Shown: piece by piece, positions 1 through 22,728 of the stretch
Layout of the letters: the number at the start of each line of letters is the position of its first letter
Position numbering within the stretch: position 1 is the stretch's first letter
Assembly: GCA_034509495.1 (NCBI GenBank)
Contig: CM067508.1
Coordinates: 19,108,921-19,172,920 of the forward strand
Reading direction: 5' to 3'
Source: Acestrorhynchus altus
Lineage: Eukaryota > Chordata > Actinopteri > Characiformes > Acestrorhynchidae
DNA: 64,000 bases
Notes under the pieces: generated by a model
What the model saw: the letters and a program-made list of their open reading frames with translations, nothing else
Told to the model about the DNA's origin: nothing
Databases searched by the model: none
Made by a program: the position numbers and the translations under genes

Positions 1-305
1 AAAAATTCATTTGAAATGAAAAGATATCAGAACAGTGATTTCAGAAGACAGAGTGTGATGCTGCTCTCTAGTTTTCGGGTTTTAAATATGACACAAAGTG
101 AACCACTGTCTGATACCAGTCTTTAAACTATTCATTAAAATCAGTACTGTGTGATCATAAAACATTTTTATACATATATTTATTTATACTTTCATATAAC
201 AATGTTGTCTTACACCTCAAATTTGAATGAGTTACTATTACTAACTCTAACCCAACAATGTGCATAAATTGCATTAACTGTTCATTCATTCTTCTTTGTT
301 GTCAG

Positions 306-10908
<10,603 letters not shown>

Positions 10909-13644
10909 GCGGAACACCAGAAGACGTCTCTCATCTGAGCAAGAGCTTTTCATGAGCATGTGTGGCTGTGTGTACAAAGCGCATGTAGTTGTGTGACTGG
11001 TTAAAAGCCATATAAATAATTGAGGCATGCTCCAGCAGTTTCTCCTCATCTTCTCCAAGTGCCTCAGCAAGTAGTTCAGCTTGTGTGTTTCGGTGCTGGA
11101 GTTCTGGCCTCTTTAAGCTCGAACGTTACAGCTTATTTTGGTAATAGGATGGTTACAGATGCTTTCTATAATAAACTGAGACTTGCATCACAGACTAGTA
11201 TTTATTCGTATATGTTAAGGCAGAAGCAATATACAGACTTAGTTCTTTAAATGTGCAGAAAAAGGACATAATTTATGTCTAGTTGCACACATAAATGCGC
11301 CAAAATATCGTTGGGCAGTTTTCCAACACACAGCACTACTTGTCAAAATATGGCTGAACAATCCGTTTAAATATCCAATGGATAAAAAAGCAATTACCCA
11401 AATAAAAAATTTCAAACACTGCTCAGAAGCTTAAATTTCATATTTACTGGTATTTCATGACAGAAATATTGATTTATGATGCTTTGTTATCACAATACAA
11501 AATAAACAATAAACATGTCATAATAAACAAAAAAATGACAGAACAAATAAAGGGACTAACATGCCCCCTCCTCTTAAGATTTTAAGGCTGCCTTGGTCTA
11601 AGCACAGCTTTAGGTAGGCTGATTCTCACAATGTGTGGTACTTCAAACTGATAAATCCCAGCTACAGTTGTGCAGATTCTCTAAATGAAGACCCCAGCTT
11701 CTCTCAGGCTTCATATTCTCAAATCTGAAACTTCATATTTAAGACAAAAGTTAATTGTTATTATTCAAAAATCTTATCTATGAACAAGGATTACTATTTA
11801 AAAAAAATGTGCCTCATTCACCTGCTGTAAGAAATGTCTTTATGCATTTGTGTAGTAAGTGTGTGTCAGTATATATCAATGGGTGTATTAAGCAGGGTGG
11901 GTACGTTTTGGCCAATAGATAGTGGTCTAGAATTTAACCTCTTTTGCTGCTGGACATTAATTACAAAGATTACTAATGGATAAATACATGTAAAAGAAAG
12001 CAAACAAGCGGATCTAGTTAGAACAGTGGGAGGAAGAAAATACAAAACCCCAATTAAAGAGGTTAAAAGAAGAAAAAAATCTTAATACCCACTTACACAC
12101 TCTTACATTCACTAATGTGTTATTTGGAATTTGTTTGGTTTACGAGAACAGTGGGATTTATCATTTTAAGAGCAGAGCTGTGAAGAATTCTGCACTTTAA
12201 GAACACCATCTTTTTCTTAGGACTTCTCTCATGAACAAATTTAAGAAAACTCTTTGCGAGATACTGGAGATTTACTTTACAAAGGCATTACACTGGTCTC
12301 AGATATGAGTGGTCAGAAGGTACACTTTTAAACAGCTGAATTACAGGATTTAAAAGTGGAGATTGTTCATAATATACTGTTAGATTTGAGCTTTCTGATG
12401 CCAGTGTCCTCATATATTCTGTTCCTCCACCACCACATCTAGCTCGTTAACCAAAAATATAGAATGTGTAGTGAGTCTGTTGCTTTTCTATTTTGCATGG
12501 GTTCAATAAATGGTAAATGGTTATTAACAATGTGTTTAATTAAGGGCATTAACATTGTGAATGGATTACTGAAGAAAAACACTTAAGAAAATAAGACTTT
12601 TTTTTTTTTATTAAGAATTTTGAGAATTTTTAAGATTCTTTTTAAATTTAACTGCATTTAAGGCCTCGTTCACCAAGCAGTTCTTAAAAAGTGTAAAACT
12701 GAGTAAATTGTTTACAACCATGTTCACACTTCTTTTAACATTTGGATTAAATAAGTGTCTATTTATATCTGTCCAATAAAAAATATTTTATGCTGAAAAA
12801 TTACACTTGGTCGTTCCAAACCAAGGGAGTATGCTCCCATGAGGTTATGTTCGGCAACCTTTCAAACCTGAATGCTCTTGTTTGTTGCAGCAACAGAGGA
12901 AGCAGAAAAGCCCCTGAATGCCTGATTTTACCCTTCTCATGCCTCACTAAGGCCCATCTTCACACACTTGCTCTTGATTGCCCAGGATGCATTTTACAAA
13001 CATGCTGAGTGTGAGGAACACCTGCAGTAGCTTCATTTTCAACAAGACATTTTCTTTGGGATTTACAAGGACAATGTAACACATCATTATTAGACCAAAG
13101 CTGTAAACAATCCTGCATTTTATAAACACATGAATCTGAAGACTTTGTTTGGACTTTTCTCAAGAACAAATTTAAGGAAGCTTGGTGATTGAGGCCCATT
13201 TCGGAGTCTTTATCTCAAGAGTCTTAGGGAATCTCTTTATATCTTCTCTTAGGGAAGCTTTTGTGAATCTGATCCCTGATCTTGTTTTGACATTTTAGCA
13301 AAATAGAAAACAGATCTGTTCGGTTTTAAAAGCAGACATGAGGAGCATCAATCTCTGCCTACGTAAAGCCTGCTTCATGTAGCTTCATCCTCCACTGTAA
13401 AAGTTTTTTTTTTGTTTGTCTGCTGGTTTGCTACACATTACAGACAACACAGAGCTGCATGACAACATGTGATTCCTTCACACACCAAATCCCAAAACCA
13501 GCAGCAGAGCTGAGCCAAGTTTGTCACTGAAGTGCTTAAAACATCAAATGCTGTTTTTGTTAATTGAAAAAACTACATTCATAAATGCTCATTTCTTCTC
13601 ATCTGATCTTTAGCCAGCAGAGCAGACAAGACACTGTGCTACGA
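10909..13644. other. ddx11/washc1 convergent 3' region, no further gene seen
   Basis: The stretch between the two stop codons holds both 3' UTRs plus AT-rich sequence. A dispersed repeat with phrases such as CTTAAGAA..., 'aggcctcgttcaccaagcagttctt' and 'gaggcccatt' occurs around 12060-12280, 12600-12700 and 13120-13290, apparently in both orientations. A related phrase ('gtgaatatggcccctga') sits in a washc1 intron at about 16287. No open reading frame here has coding character. Confidence 0.6.
11170..11175 (+). terminator. candidate ddx11 polyadenylation signal AATAAA
   Basis: AATAAA lies 262 bp downstream of the ddx11 stop, within TATAATAAACTG. No cDNA evidence is available, and other AATAAA copies exist further downstream (about 11505), so the functional site is uncertain. 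Confidence 0.4.
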
Positions 13645-15251
13645 CTATGCCTCCCAGTCGTCATCATCTTCTGCAGTTGGCTGATGTGGTGCAGGTAGGG
13701 GTGGGATCACATCAGACATCCTGGCAAATGCACTACCGGAACTGGGTGGTGCTTCTGTGGCATCTCCGCCCCCTGGACCTTTACCTGAGATGCCTGCCAA
13801 TCACAGACACACAGTTGACAGCTTAGAATCAAAAACAATCAGAATGACCTTTTTCAGAATTCACCAGCGAAGAGATGAAGACTCACCTTTTCGACGCATA
13901 GCCAGTTTATTAAAGAGATCAGACATAAAATCTCCACCACTTGCTGCTGCGCCAACTGGGGGTGAAGAGTGCAAATATTTTAGGCATCAGAATACATTAT
14001 TTTAAACAATCTCTAACAGCAATGTGTGTGTTTTAGTGTAAAAACTCACCTGATTTAACACCATTAAGCACTGATTTACCAAACCAGGTGTTGGATGAAA
14101 ACTATAAATTATACTCCCATGAGGAGAGCTTTGGATATATTGTAATGAACACAGTGATGTAAAACCAAAACATTTTTAGGAATGTTTTTTGTATTTATTT
14201 TAATATTGGTGTTTCACTGAGGAAAACACTTACTGCTCAGATAAGGAGAGCAACGCGTCTAAACTGTTATACAGTACTGGCGAGTAAATGGGGACAAATT
14301 GCTTTACAATTGATTAGTGAATTATCTGAAATGCCTGAAATATCAATCATTATACCAAACAAGCTTTATCAATACCAAAGCAAATGTCAAACTACGTAAG
14401 GGAAAGGATTATTAGGGCAGTTTCAATCAAAAAGGACTTTTTCACCTGGCCTTTCTAAATGCCACTGGGCAGCAGTGTTCTTACCAAGTGAAATTAGACA
14501 AGCAATATCAGTACAGAATTTTAGAAGGCCCCTGAAGACATTACACTTTATAACTCCAACCTTTAGTATCTGTTTACTTTTAATGCTTATATTATCACAA
14601 TGTCATGGTACTTTTATCATTTATTATATCTAATTATTTTAGATCCCAAACCTGTTATACTTCTATGTTCGTTCATTTTCATTTAACATTCCATTCTCTC
14701 TAAATTTTAGAGCTTCCACTAATTGTTTATAATGACAGGTTTTTTTTGTGGGTGCAGTGTCTACCATTTTGTTCTTTTAAAGCTCACTGTGAAGCACTGA
14801 GTTGCATTTATGTATGAAAGGTGCTATAAAATATAAATTCTTTTTATTGTGTTTATATATTTATTTATGTAAATTGCATTTTAAACTATTTTATGCTTCA
14901 ATCCCAAAATTACACATCAATTATTCTATGAAGTAAATCGGACCTGAGTTTATAACCAAAACCTTATGTATAACCAAACCAATATGTGAATAAAGTCTTC
15001 TTTAAAAAGCAGCCAATTCTCATTTTAGGATTGTGGTCTATATTGTACACTGTGCTTCTGTGGGTAGTTTTGTACAGGCAGTCATTCTGACCTTGCTCTT
15101 GCTCTTTCTGTTTCTTTTTCTCCATCTTGCGTTCTTTAACATTCCGGAGTTTAGCTTTGCCAATTCCACCAGCGTTACGAATAGACTCCAGCAAACTTGC
15201 TCGCCCATCTGATGGCTGCAACACTTCTGTAGGAGCACCTTTTACTGCACC

Positions 15252-15305
<54 letters not shown>

Positions 15306-16706
15306 GTACAGAGCAGGTCAGTCTGGTGTTCATTTCTAAAAATGCAATAAAAAATAAAGCTAGACATGGTTCTCAATAACATTTCTGTAGAACCAATTAC
15401 TCATTAGTGTGTCATACCTGTGGGTTGTGCTTGACTGGATGCATCTCCACCTCCTGCCCCATCTGCTACAACAGGAGGAGGTGGGGGAGGAGGGGGTGGA
15501 GCTGGAGGAGCTCCAGGAGGAGGAGCTGAAACATGAACAGGTTCAGGAGGAGGAGGTGGAGGTGGAGGAGGTGGGGGTGGAACCTCTGCTGTAAAGTGGG
15601 AGCCTTAAAGATTGGAGGGGAGGATTAATTATCTCTCAGATCAACATATTACAGAATTTCTGATTCAACTTAATGACTCCGAGTGAGCAGAAACTAAGAG
15701 TCTAAGAGCCCAAGAGGTTTTGAATTCTTTGAATTTTTTTTTCTGGAGTTGGTTCTAGTTCTTTGCAAACTCACCAGGGCCATTGGATTCCTCATGATCA
15801 GTGCCAAATGAGGGCAGTTCAGGGATGGTTGCACTGGCAGGACCAGAGGGAGCAAACCCTGGACCAAGGTCAGCGCTGTACATGAGGTCATCTGCAATGC
15901 CAGGCAGGTCAGGTAGATAAGAGGGTACATCGATCTCTGGAACCTGACCAAGGTCTGGCACATAGAAGTAATTCTCTGCAGTCTGATATGGATACAGAAC
16001 ATAAATCAATGATTTAACAGAAATAATTAAAGCCAATTTTTTTCAGTTCAGTAGCTTTAGAAAAGTCTTGCTTTTTTCCAAGAACAACTATGTGACTATT
16101 ATAAAACTTCTTTTGAAACATCACACAGTTTATAATACACTATAAAGTAAGATTTGTACAACAGTTCTGTAAGAAAACTACAAATGGTGAATTAAGTAAA
16201 TCTAAGCACTTTAGAAAATTTGTCCAAAAATTGCATTTATGAACATTCTTATGAATTTGTTAGTGTTTATCTTGAGAATGTTTTTGTGAATATGGCCCCT
16301 GACTCTCACCTGTCTCTCTAGTTGCTCTCTCTTGGTGATTGAGAGTGGTGCATCGAATGGCTTTTCCTCTTTCTCAGTTTCGAGTGTGGTGTGAGTTTTA
16401 GTTACGGCCCCTGACAGAGGATCCAGGAACACATACTTCTTATACCTACACACACACACACACACACACACACAGTCCCAAACAAACATGAAGAAATTAA
16501 ACACTGGACAGGTTATTTACAGCAATCTGTATGTGTGTGCATGTGTGTACAAACAGGTTCTCAGTAGTGTTGAAGAGCAGTAGGGAGCTGACTGAGCTGA
16601 TGTTTCTGGGCAGGCTGCCCAGGCCCTCCTCTGTTTCATCTTCAGACCGCTTCTTAGTGTTCACAAATACTGGAAAATATTTCAGCTTCTCCTGCAAAAA
16701 AAAAAC

Positions 16707-16787
<81 letters not shown>

Positions 16788-17214
16788 CTTAAGACAACTT
16801 AAAGAAACCTAAGAAAGAAAGGTAGTAGAAGAACTTGGTATTGCAGCTACAGTAATGTATATGAACACAATGTGTTTACTGCACACATAACAACAGTTGT
16901 CATCATCGTCATTGACCAGGAAGACGTGGAAAAGAAAATGGTGAGTGTTGTGATGGGTCCATGGTGGGCACCATTCCATCAAAGGGTACCTCACACCTAA
17001 GTTTAGCATAGCCAATTGACCTACAGCGTGCATTTGTGGGAGGCAGAAGGAAACCAGAGTACCTAAAGGAAACCTTGCAGAGACAGGGAGAACACACTAA
17101 AGAGCTTATAAAATGGAGTGGGGATATAATCCACAACCCGATGTGCTACCTGTGGTTCTGCTGTTGCATCCAATCATAATAATAATAATAATAATAATAG
17201 TAACCATGATTATG

Positions 17215-17278
<64 letters not shown>

Positions 17279-20200
17279 TGATAATAAACACTTTATTTGA
17301 CATTAATCTTTTGTAATATAACCAGACAGTATAAAGAAAGGTAACAAACAAACAAGAAACGCCACTTGCCTTTCCTTACATCATGGGGAACTCCAGTCCT
17401 GAGGGACAGTTGCTACCCAAGCAAACCCAATTCAGCTCACCAGTTAATTAGAAGATGTAGCTGGTGTGCTGGAAGCAGGGATATTGGCAAACTATGGTGG
17501 ATTCTAGACAGTTCCTCACCCTTGATTTACAGCAACCATCATATCCAAAATGTTGATCTTATTTAACCCTTTAAAGCCTGTGCCATCAAACATTTGCCAG
17601 AAAATTGTTTTACTTTAACACAGAAGCATTTGTCCTTGTAAAAACCTTTTGGTTTCAGTATTTTTTTAGAAATAAACAGATAAAACACAAACATTTTAAT
17701 AAAGTAATTTCAATCTGTCTGCATTTTTCTGGTACATGTAATGCATGGGCAATCCACCATGAGACAGAAAGCATGTATCAGTTTTTATTTCCTCAATGAT
17801 TTAAATTTGTCATTATTCAAGAAAATTCATTACTTAAATCATCACACTCATTGCAGGGTTTTTCAAATGTGCATCAAATATTATACACTTTGCCTAAATA
17901 TGGCTTGATTAAAAAAAAACCCAGACCATGTGAAGAAGGGCTATGCAAAAAGTGAGTACGAACAAACACCATTTACCTGCAAGGCCTTGTCATCCAATGG
18001 GCGGAGCTTGCCCTGAATTTTGTAGCGAGGTCGTTTATGAGATGCTGGATCAACGGCACCCAAAAAGATTGAGGAGTAATCCTCCAGTTTTTCTGGAGCA
18101 GGATACTTTGCACTGGAAAAGACCTAAGTAAGGATGTGCAATTTGAATTAAACACAAGTTTCTCTCACACTCACTCATTTATTCTCTTCTACGGGCAGTT
18201 TACAAGCTAAATGCTGCCCTCCTGCCTGCTTGAGTGCTCCAGATTAATAATTGAGTTATAAACCATAAAAGAATGATACACTGCCAAACCATAGCTGTGT
18301 GTTTGAACACGTGAGAGATGCATGTATCACCTTGGTGGCTTTTTTGCTTCCTTTGATCTTCTGGACTCGAGCTTGAGCCAGTTTGATACGATCTGTGACA
18401 GCCTGGAGGTAAGTGCGGTTCTTTTCCACACTCTGCGACACCCTGCAAAATCAAAGCCTTCATTGTGTCTCTGTGCTCTACTTCATGTAAACATGGGGGT
18501 GTTCCTAATTCTCCCTGCAGCATGATATGGCGAAAAGTAAACACAGTGCAGCCATGCTTGCATTGCTCAGTTAGTGTGTAAGCTGTATACAACATAGTCA
18601 CACACAGTGCGTATCTAAAGGCCTCGGGTACTCCCTGTTGGGAGGAAAGAGAAGAAATGACTGAAATGACGGGGAAAAAGAAAAAAGAAAAGAATGAGAG
18701 TACATCCTAATGGAGCTGACCCAGAAAACCAGCGGTTACCCCCCCCACACCCACACCATCTCCATACACAGACACACACACCAAGTGAACATGTTCCCTC
18801 GTCTCTCTTCTACTATGTTGTCATGGTAACGCTGTGGATGGTTTTCCAGTCCCTGCTACTGGAGCTGATATTAGCATATCTGAGCACTCTTTCTCTCTCA
18901 CACACACATACAAAAATACATTATGCATAAAATGCAAAGGTCATTGCCCCTTCTCCACACTTGCCCTCACTCTCTGTTTCCATCTTTCCCCATCTATCCC
19001 TCGGGCCTGCACAAACAGCAGCTGTGTATGAGAGTTGAAATTTCCTTAACTTTCCATTAATACACACTTTCTATTATGACATCAAATACTGGCTCTTGTA
19101 ATCATCCCACACATACTTCACTTTTTTAGTTATTTAACTCATTTAACTTAACTTTAAATTTAAATTATTTAACAATTTAAATATAAATTGATTATGAAGT
19201 GGCATTACCTCAGGGGACAGCTTGGGAATGGCAACAGAAGTTATGAGGATGAACACTGGCCAACATGCTTGTGGCAAGGGATTTTTTTTCATGGCAAAGT
19301 GAGATTGTGTGGGCATTGTGCATTATCCTACTGGAATATGCCATCATTGTGGGGGTACATGAAGTAGTAGTACAACGTAGCAGACGTTTAGGCAGACCAC
19401 TTGCCTCAACCCATTCAATAAGAACACCCCACACCAGTATGGACCCAGCACCAGCCTGCACAGTACCTAGTTGTCAAATGGGGTGCATTGGCTTCAGAGG
19501 TTCTGTGCCACATAAGCCATATCAGACAGAAACAATTCGTACCATGACTCGTCTGACCCCACCACACACAGAAATGGAATGTCCCATACATCTGGCACCC
19601 ACTGTCATGCCTGGCTCCAGCTCCGATAATTCACATCACATTTCCATGAGCATAATGACCAATCTTGCAAGACAGCACCTCACAACTTGGGAAGTGCCCA
19701 CACCTGTATATTCTGAGATTGTGTCATGCCGTGTTCTGCCCTGTCCCTGTTCATCTTGAACATATGCTCACTTTCTGAATGCACCCACGGTCAGGTACAG
19801 GTTCCTGTACCCCTGTTGTGGTTGTTGTCACACCAGTCAGGGAGGATGTACATGAATGAGAGCCTTGTGACTCTTTTGCAAAAGGTGGTGTGCTAGCACT
19901 TATTGCCAAAATGGATTCTCTTGTGGCACACAATGCAAAGCATATATGCTTGGCTCTTAAGATTTTTTTTTTTGCATGCACTTAAACTGTTCTTCCTAGT
20001 TTCATTGAGCAAAAAAGAGTAAATGGTAACTTGCTAATATGGGAAAAATTAAGCAGCTTTTGGGTTTTGTCAGACAAACTTTTTATAGACAATCCATCCA
20101 CATGTCAGTTAAAGGATAACACACTACATCACATCTCTCAAACACAGTACTCTCATAAATAAACAGCTACAAAACACAGACAAAGAAGATGAGATAGAAG

Positions 20201-20597
20201 CTGAGGATCTTACTAGATGTCAGCCTATAGCTTGAAACCACACTGGCTGATTTCAGTACCGTCTTTTGGAACTTAATGCAGAGCTTTTAAATCTTATCTG
20301 TCTCATATTTCCTATGACAGGACAGATATACTTCACAAAAGCCTGCCTTGATACTCCAAAGTAAAGGCTCCCTCATCCATGAATCTATAGTGATAACCCT
20401 GATCCTAATGATACAATTCAAGAATATCAATTCCATTGATTCAAAGTCGTGTGTACCTGGTGAAGATGTCTGTTGAGATATTTTCCAGGTACTGCAGAGC
20501 ATCAGTGATCTGGTGCACAGCCTCTTCTCTCCTCAAGTCCTGCTGGATCACTGGGACAGAATACACCTGTCCCTCCAAGTGGTACTTTTGAGTCATC
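13645..20597 (-). CDS. washc1: WASH complex subunit 1 (complete coding region, 10 exons)
   Basis: WASH1 is an Arp2/3 activator on endosomes, acting in the WASH complex in retromer-linked cargo sorting. Minus-strand exons in order: 20597-20457, 18442-18331, 18123-17977, 16691-16555, 16445-16310, 15982-15775, 15603-15418, 15250-15092, 13955-13887, 13793-13645. The ATG is at 20596-20594. Phases join perfectly: 1443 nt, 480 residues plus stop, close to human (about 465). Residues 1-165 are the WASH homology domain ([44 protein letters not shown]). About 297-345 is proline-rich. The C-terminal VCA has a WH2 helix ([17 protein letters not shown]), a connector ([14 protein letters not shown]) and an acidic tail ending EDDDDWEA, with the Arp2/3-binding tryptophan. 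The donor after exon 4 (CT|GTTTGT) is weak. The gene faces ddx11 tail to tail. Confidence 0.96.
15253..15300 (+). repeat. (CA)n beside washc1 exon 8 acceptor
   Basis: CA on plus, so UG in the washc1 transcript, ending in TGTTAG at 15251. Confidence 0.97.
15418..15603 (-). CDS. washc1: washc1 proline-rich exon
   Basis: A 186-nt exon, phase 1 to 1, encoding runs of 8 to 11 prolines separated by EPVHVSA and GAPPAP. This is the profilin/SH3-type polyproline segment before the VCA module. The complementary strand is a GGAGGA-rich open frame of glutamates and glycines, which is only a shadow. Confidence 0.9.
16447..16474 (+). repeat. (CA)n at washc1 exon 5 acceptor
   Basis: UG in the transcript, ending in TGTGTAG at 16446. 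Confidence 0.95.
16707..16786 (+). repeat. (CA)n near washc1 exon 4 acceptor
   Basis: About 80 bp of CA on plus (UG in the transcript) followed, in sense, by a T-run and GCAG at 16692. Confidence 0.97.
16905..17110 (-). mobile_element. SINE fragment in washc1 intron
   Basis: The reverse complement reads 'gtgttctccctgtctctgcaaggtttcctttaggtactctggtttcc', then 'gtaggtcaattggctatgctaaa', the same family as 45795-46055. Decayed at both ends. Confidence 0.65.
17176..17286. repeat. (ATA/TAA)n microsatellite in washc1 intron
   Basis: AAT/ATA trinucleotide array with a few interruptions (TAGTAACC, ATTATG). Confidence 0.95.
17378..17526. mobile_element. hAT-like miniature element, decayed
   Basis: Begins CATGGGGAACTCCAGTCCTG and ends with 'cagttcctcacccttg', a degraded inverted match of the same style as 55616-55771. 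The centre has 'cagctcaccagttaattagaagatg'. No target duplication could be confirmed. Confidence 0.5.
19200..19850 (-). mobile_element. decayed Tc1-like element in washc1 intron
   Basis: The minus strand encodes [15 protein letters not shown] and LPKRLLR-type remnants, the same family as 5520-5840. The plus strand shares phrases with 9915-9960 ('acctcaggggacggcttg'). Frames are broken throughout. Confidence 0.6.

Positions 20598-20599
<2 letters not shown>

Positions 20600-20640
<41 letters not shown>
20600..20640 (+). repeat. (CA)n at acceptor of the washc1 start-codon exon
   Basis: UG in the transcript, ending in TGTGTAG directly before GATGACTC. It creates a long false Cys-Val open frame. 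Confidence 0.97.
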
Positions 20641-20641
<1 letters not shown>

Positions 20642-21261
20642 TAAATTGTGGGTAAGGTTAATTAAATTGAAAGAATTAATTGCTAAACTGAGGGAACGGT
20701 TCGTTAAACCGAGGGAACGGTTAGCTTCTGTAAATACATTTTACCATACTTTAGAGGCTCGTCAAATAAAGCCCAGCTGTGTAAAAGGCGTTTAAAGTCA
20801 GCACGGAGAGCTCTCTGTTTAAGAACATCTCAGCCGTCGCACTCGTGTATGAAGCTTAATCACATGACAGATCTCACCATTTGACAGTAAACGCTTCCTA
20901 ATCATTCCGGTATTTTCTAACAGCACGTTTTAAAGTAAACTCCTTCTATTAATATAACTCTTATTTTAGTGGAGAAGATTCACTCAATAACCAGCGTCTC
21001 AATTTTATCAAAAGCACTTCGAACAAGCTACAAGGCGTTTCTATTTCTCCATTCCACCTTAAGAAGTGCCACACTTGCACATTGGCGCCAAACAGACCGC
21101 TCTGTCACGGCGGCTGTATTTAAGGTGGAACGGAAAAATGATAACGCCAGTCTGAGTGAACAGGCCAAAAACGGTGCTGTTTTGTTTCCCTACGACACTG
21201 AACGTGGTACTAATTTGCTAGGTGAACTAATGTAACAAATAATAGTATAGAGTATCGTTAC

Positions 21262-21345
21262 CTGACCATCTACAGCGCAGTTAGAGCAGCTAAAACTCTC
21301 CGCATCGGCCATAAACACACAGCCCTGCACGGAGCACGTGATCAA
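21262..21345 (-). promoter_or_regulatory. washc1: probable washc1 5' non-coding exon with upstream ORF start
   Basis: On the minus strand a GC-richer segment ends in a good donor, GATGGTCAG|GTAACG, at 21262. This suggests a first exon spliced to the ATG exon at 20597, whose acceptor is TGTGTAG|G. The segment contains an ATG (21312-21310) that opens MADAESFSCSNCAVDGQ up to the donor. Joined to exon 2 it is out of frame with the WASHC1 ATG and stops within that exon, so it would be an overlapping upstream ORF. The transcription start and splice are inferred, not shown. Confidence 0.5.
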
Positions 21346-21368
21346 AACTTCCGCAGCCAGTCACGTGA
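21335..21368. promoter_or_regulatory. paired CACGTG E-boxes (CLEAR-like) upstream of washc1
   Basis: Two palindromic CACGTG boxes lie 27 bp apart (21335-21340 and 21362-21367). The second sits in the full palindrome TCACGTGA. They are just upstream of the presumed washc1 first exon. CACGTG in the GTCACGTGAC context is the CLEAR element bound by TFEB/TFE3 in lysosomal gene promoters; USF and MYC/MAX also bind it. Which factor uses it here is inference. Confidence 0.55.
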
Positions 21369-21399
21369 GCACCGGAGGAATGGTACAGCCTGAAGTTAA

Positions 21400-22105
21400 A
21401 TGTCCAGAAATGTGCGGACACCTGCTTCACGGTGGTGGAGCTCTGAGGATTTGATTAAGACATAAACACAACGACATCCTGGGACGGATTATTACTGTCT
21501 GGACCCGGAATTTCCACCTCTATAAAATATCTGTACATTATAAGGTGGAAAAGTGACTTTATTGTGAATAAATGTGTAGATTTGTGTCCACTTTTCCTCC
21601 AGCCCTGTCCTTCTTATGCAAACTTAATGCAAAGTTGATTTGTTCAAGTATGGACAATAAATGTGTGCTTTTTTTTTTAACAATAATGGAAATGATTTAA
21701 CATAAGGTTTAAGGCCTGCAGTTTACTTTTCATATGATTCCTGTTTATGTGCTAAAATATTTTACTAGTGTGGCAAGGCACAGGGTGTCAACTTTTTGCT
21801 CACTAGAACATTACATTTCTATTCATTAGAATATTAATTTGTGAAATCAACTCCATCCCTCAAAATACTTAAAATGAAGATCAAATGTCCAGATGTTTAA
21901 ATATGTTTAAAAAAAAAAGTCAAAGGTGTACGTTAGCTGTCCTGACTTTTCCACCTGACTGAATCTGATGGAGCTCAATCACTCTAGAGAATGTAGGGGA
22001 TCTGTATCTCCAGCTGATGCTTGGCATTGAGCATGATGACCTTAAAGGCCTGTGTACAACATGAAATGATGTCTAGATTATGTCATTTCCCAGGACCATA
22101 CAGAC
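21400..22105. other. intergenic, upstream of washc1
   Basis: Right of the washc1 promoter. AT-rich, with two A/T homopolymers (21671, 21910). I see no gene or recognisable repeat. Confidence 0.5.
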
Positions 22106-22109
22106 TCCA

Positions 22110-22615
22110 TTTACCCAGGGTGCTCCTGCCAATCACATGACTCTGATTGTGATTGGCAGCTCTTAGTCACCTGATTACCAATCATTATCACCTGTGTAAC
22201 TGTGTATATTTACCCTTTTCTCTGTCTGTGCCCAGTTTTGTTTCTCAGCAGCATTATAAAGTTTACCCATTTGCTGTCTGTTAGTTTATTCAATGTGTGA
22301 CCGGTCCTTGTTTTGGACTTGCCCTGTTTGTTTGGATATTCTGGTTTTGGACTTTTGCCTGGTTTTGCTTTTATGTCTCTTGGTATGTGCTCCTGTCATT
22401 GTATTGCTCTCTTGTTGGACTGGTATTGACTGCCCTTTTTACATGAGGCTTTTATTGAAGCCTCTTTCCTTTAAACTTGTCTTACTTCTGTCTGGTCCTG
22501 AGAGAAAAATTGGCCATCATGCAGTCAGCAGAGTTTGAGGTTATTGAAACTGCTCTCTCTAATCAGGGTCCTTGTTTGGACATCAACAGTTTTCTGGTGT
22601 TGTCCAAATGGTGGT
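22110..22615 (+). mobile_element. LTR-like segment with start of a gag-like frame
   Basis: T/G-rich sequence with repeated TTTTGGACTT and GCCTGGTTTTGC phrases, a TATA-like TTATAAAG at 22255, and a short gag-like start MQSAEFEVIETALSNQG at about 22520. It resembles fish gypsy LTRs followed by gag. It may be the left end of the gypsy relic at 26.2-27.7 kb, but about 1 kb of unrelated sequence intervenes, and no second LTR copy or target-site duplication was identified. Confidence 0.45.
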
Positions 22616-22639
22616 GTAACAGAGTTAAAATGGCACAGT

Positions 22640-22696
22640 TCATATAATGTCTCACCAAAATCATATTATTCTAAAAAGGGCTAAAAACATGTGAAT

Positions 22697-22728
<32 letters not shown>

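Noticed and set aside
15409..15594. Plus-strand Glu/Gly-rich ORF
   Set aside because: Exact complement of the washc1 polyproline exon.
20969..21235. 88-codon plus-strand ORF beside the washc1 promoter
   Set aside because: Lies in presumed washc1 intron 1 on the other strand, has no recognisable domain and no codon conservation that I can judge; chance frame is more likely.
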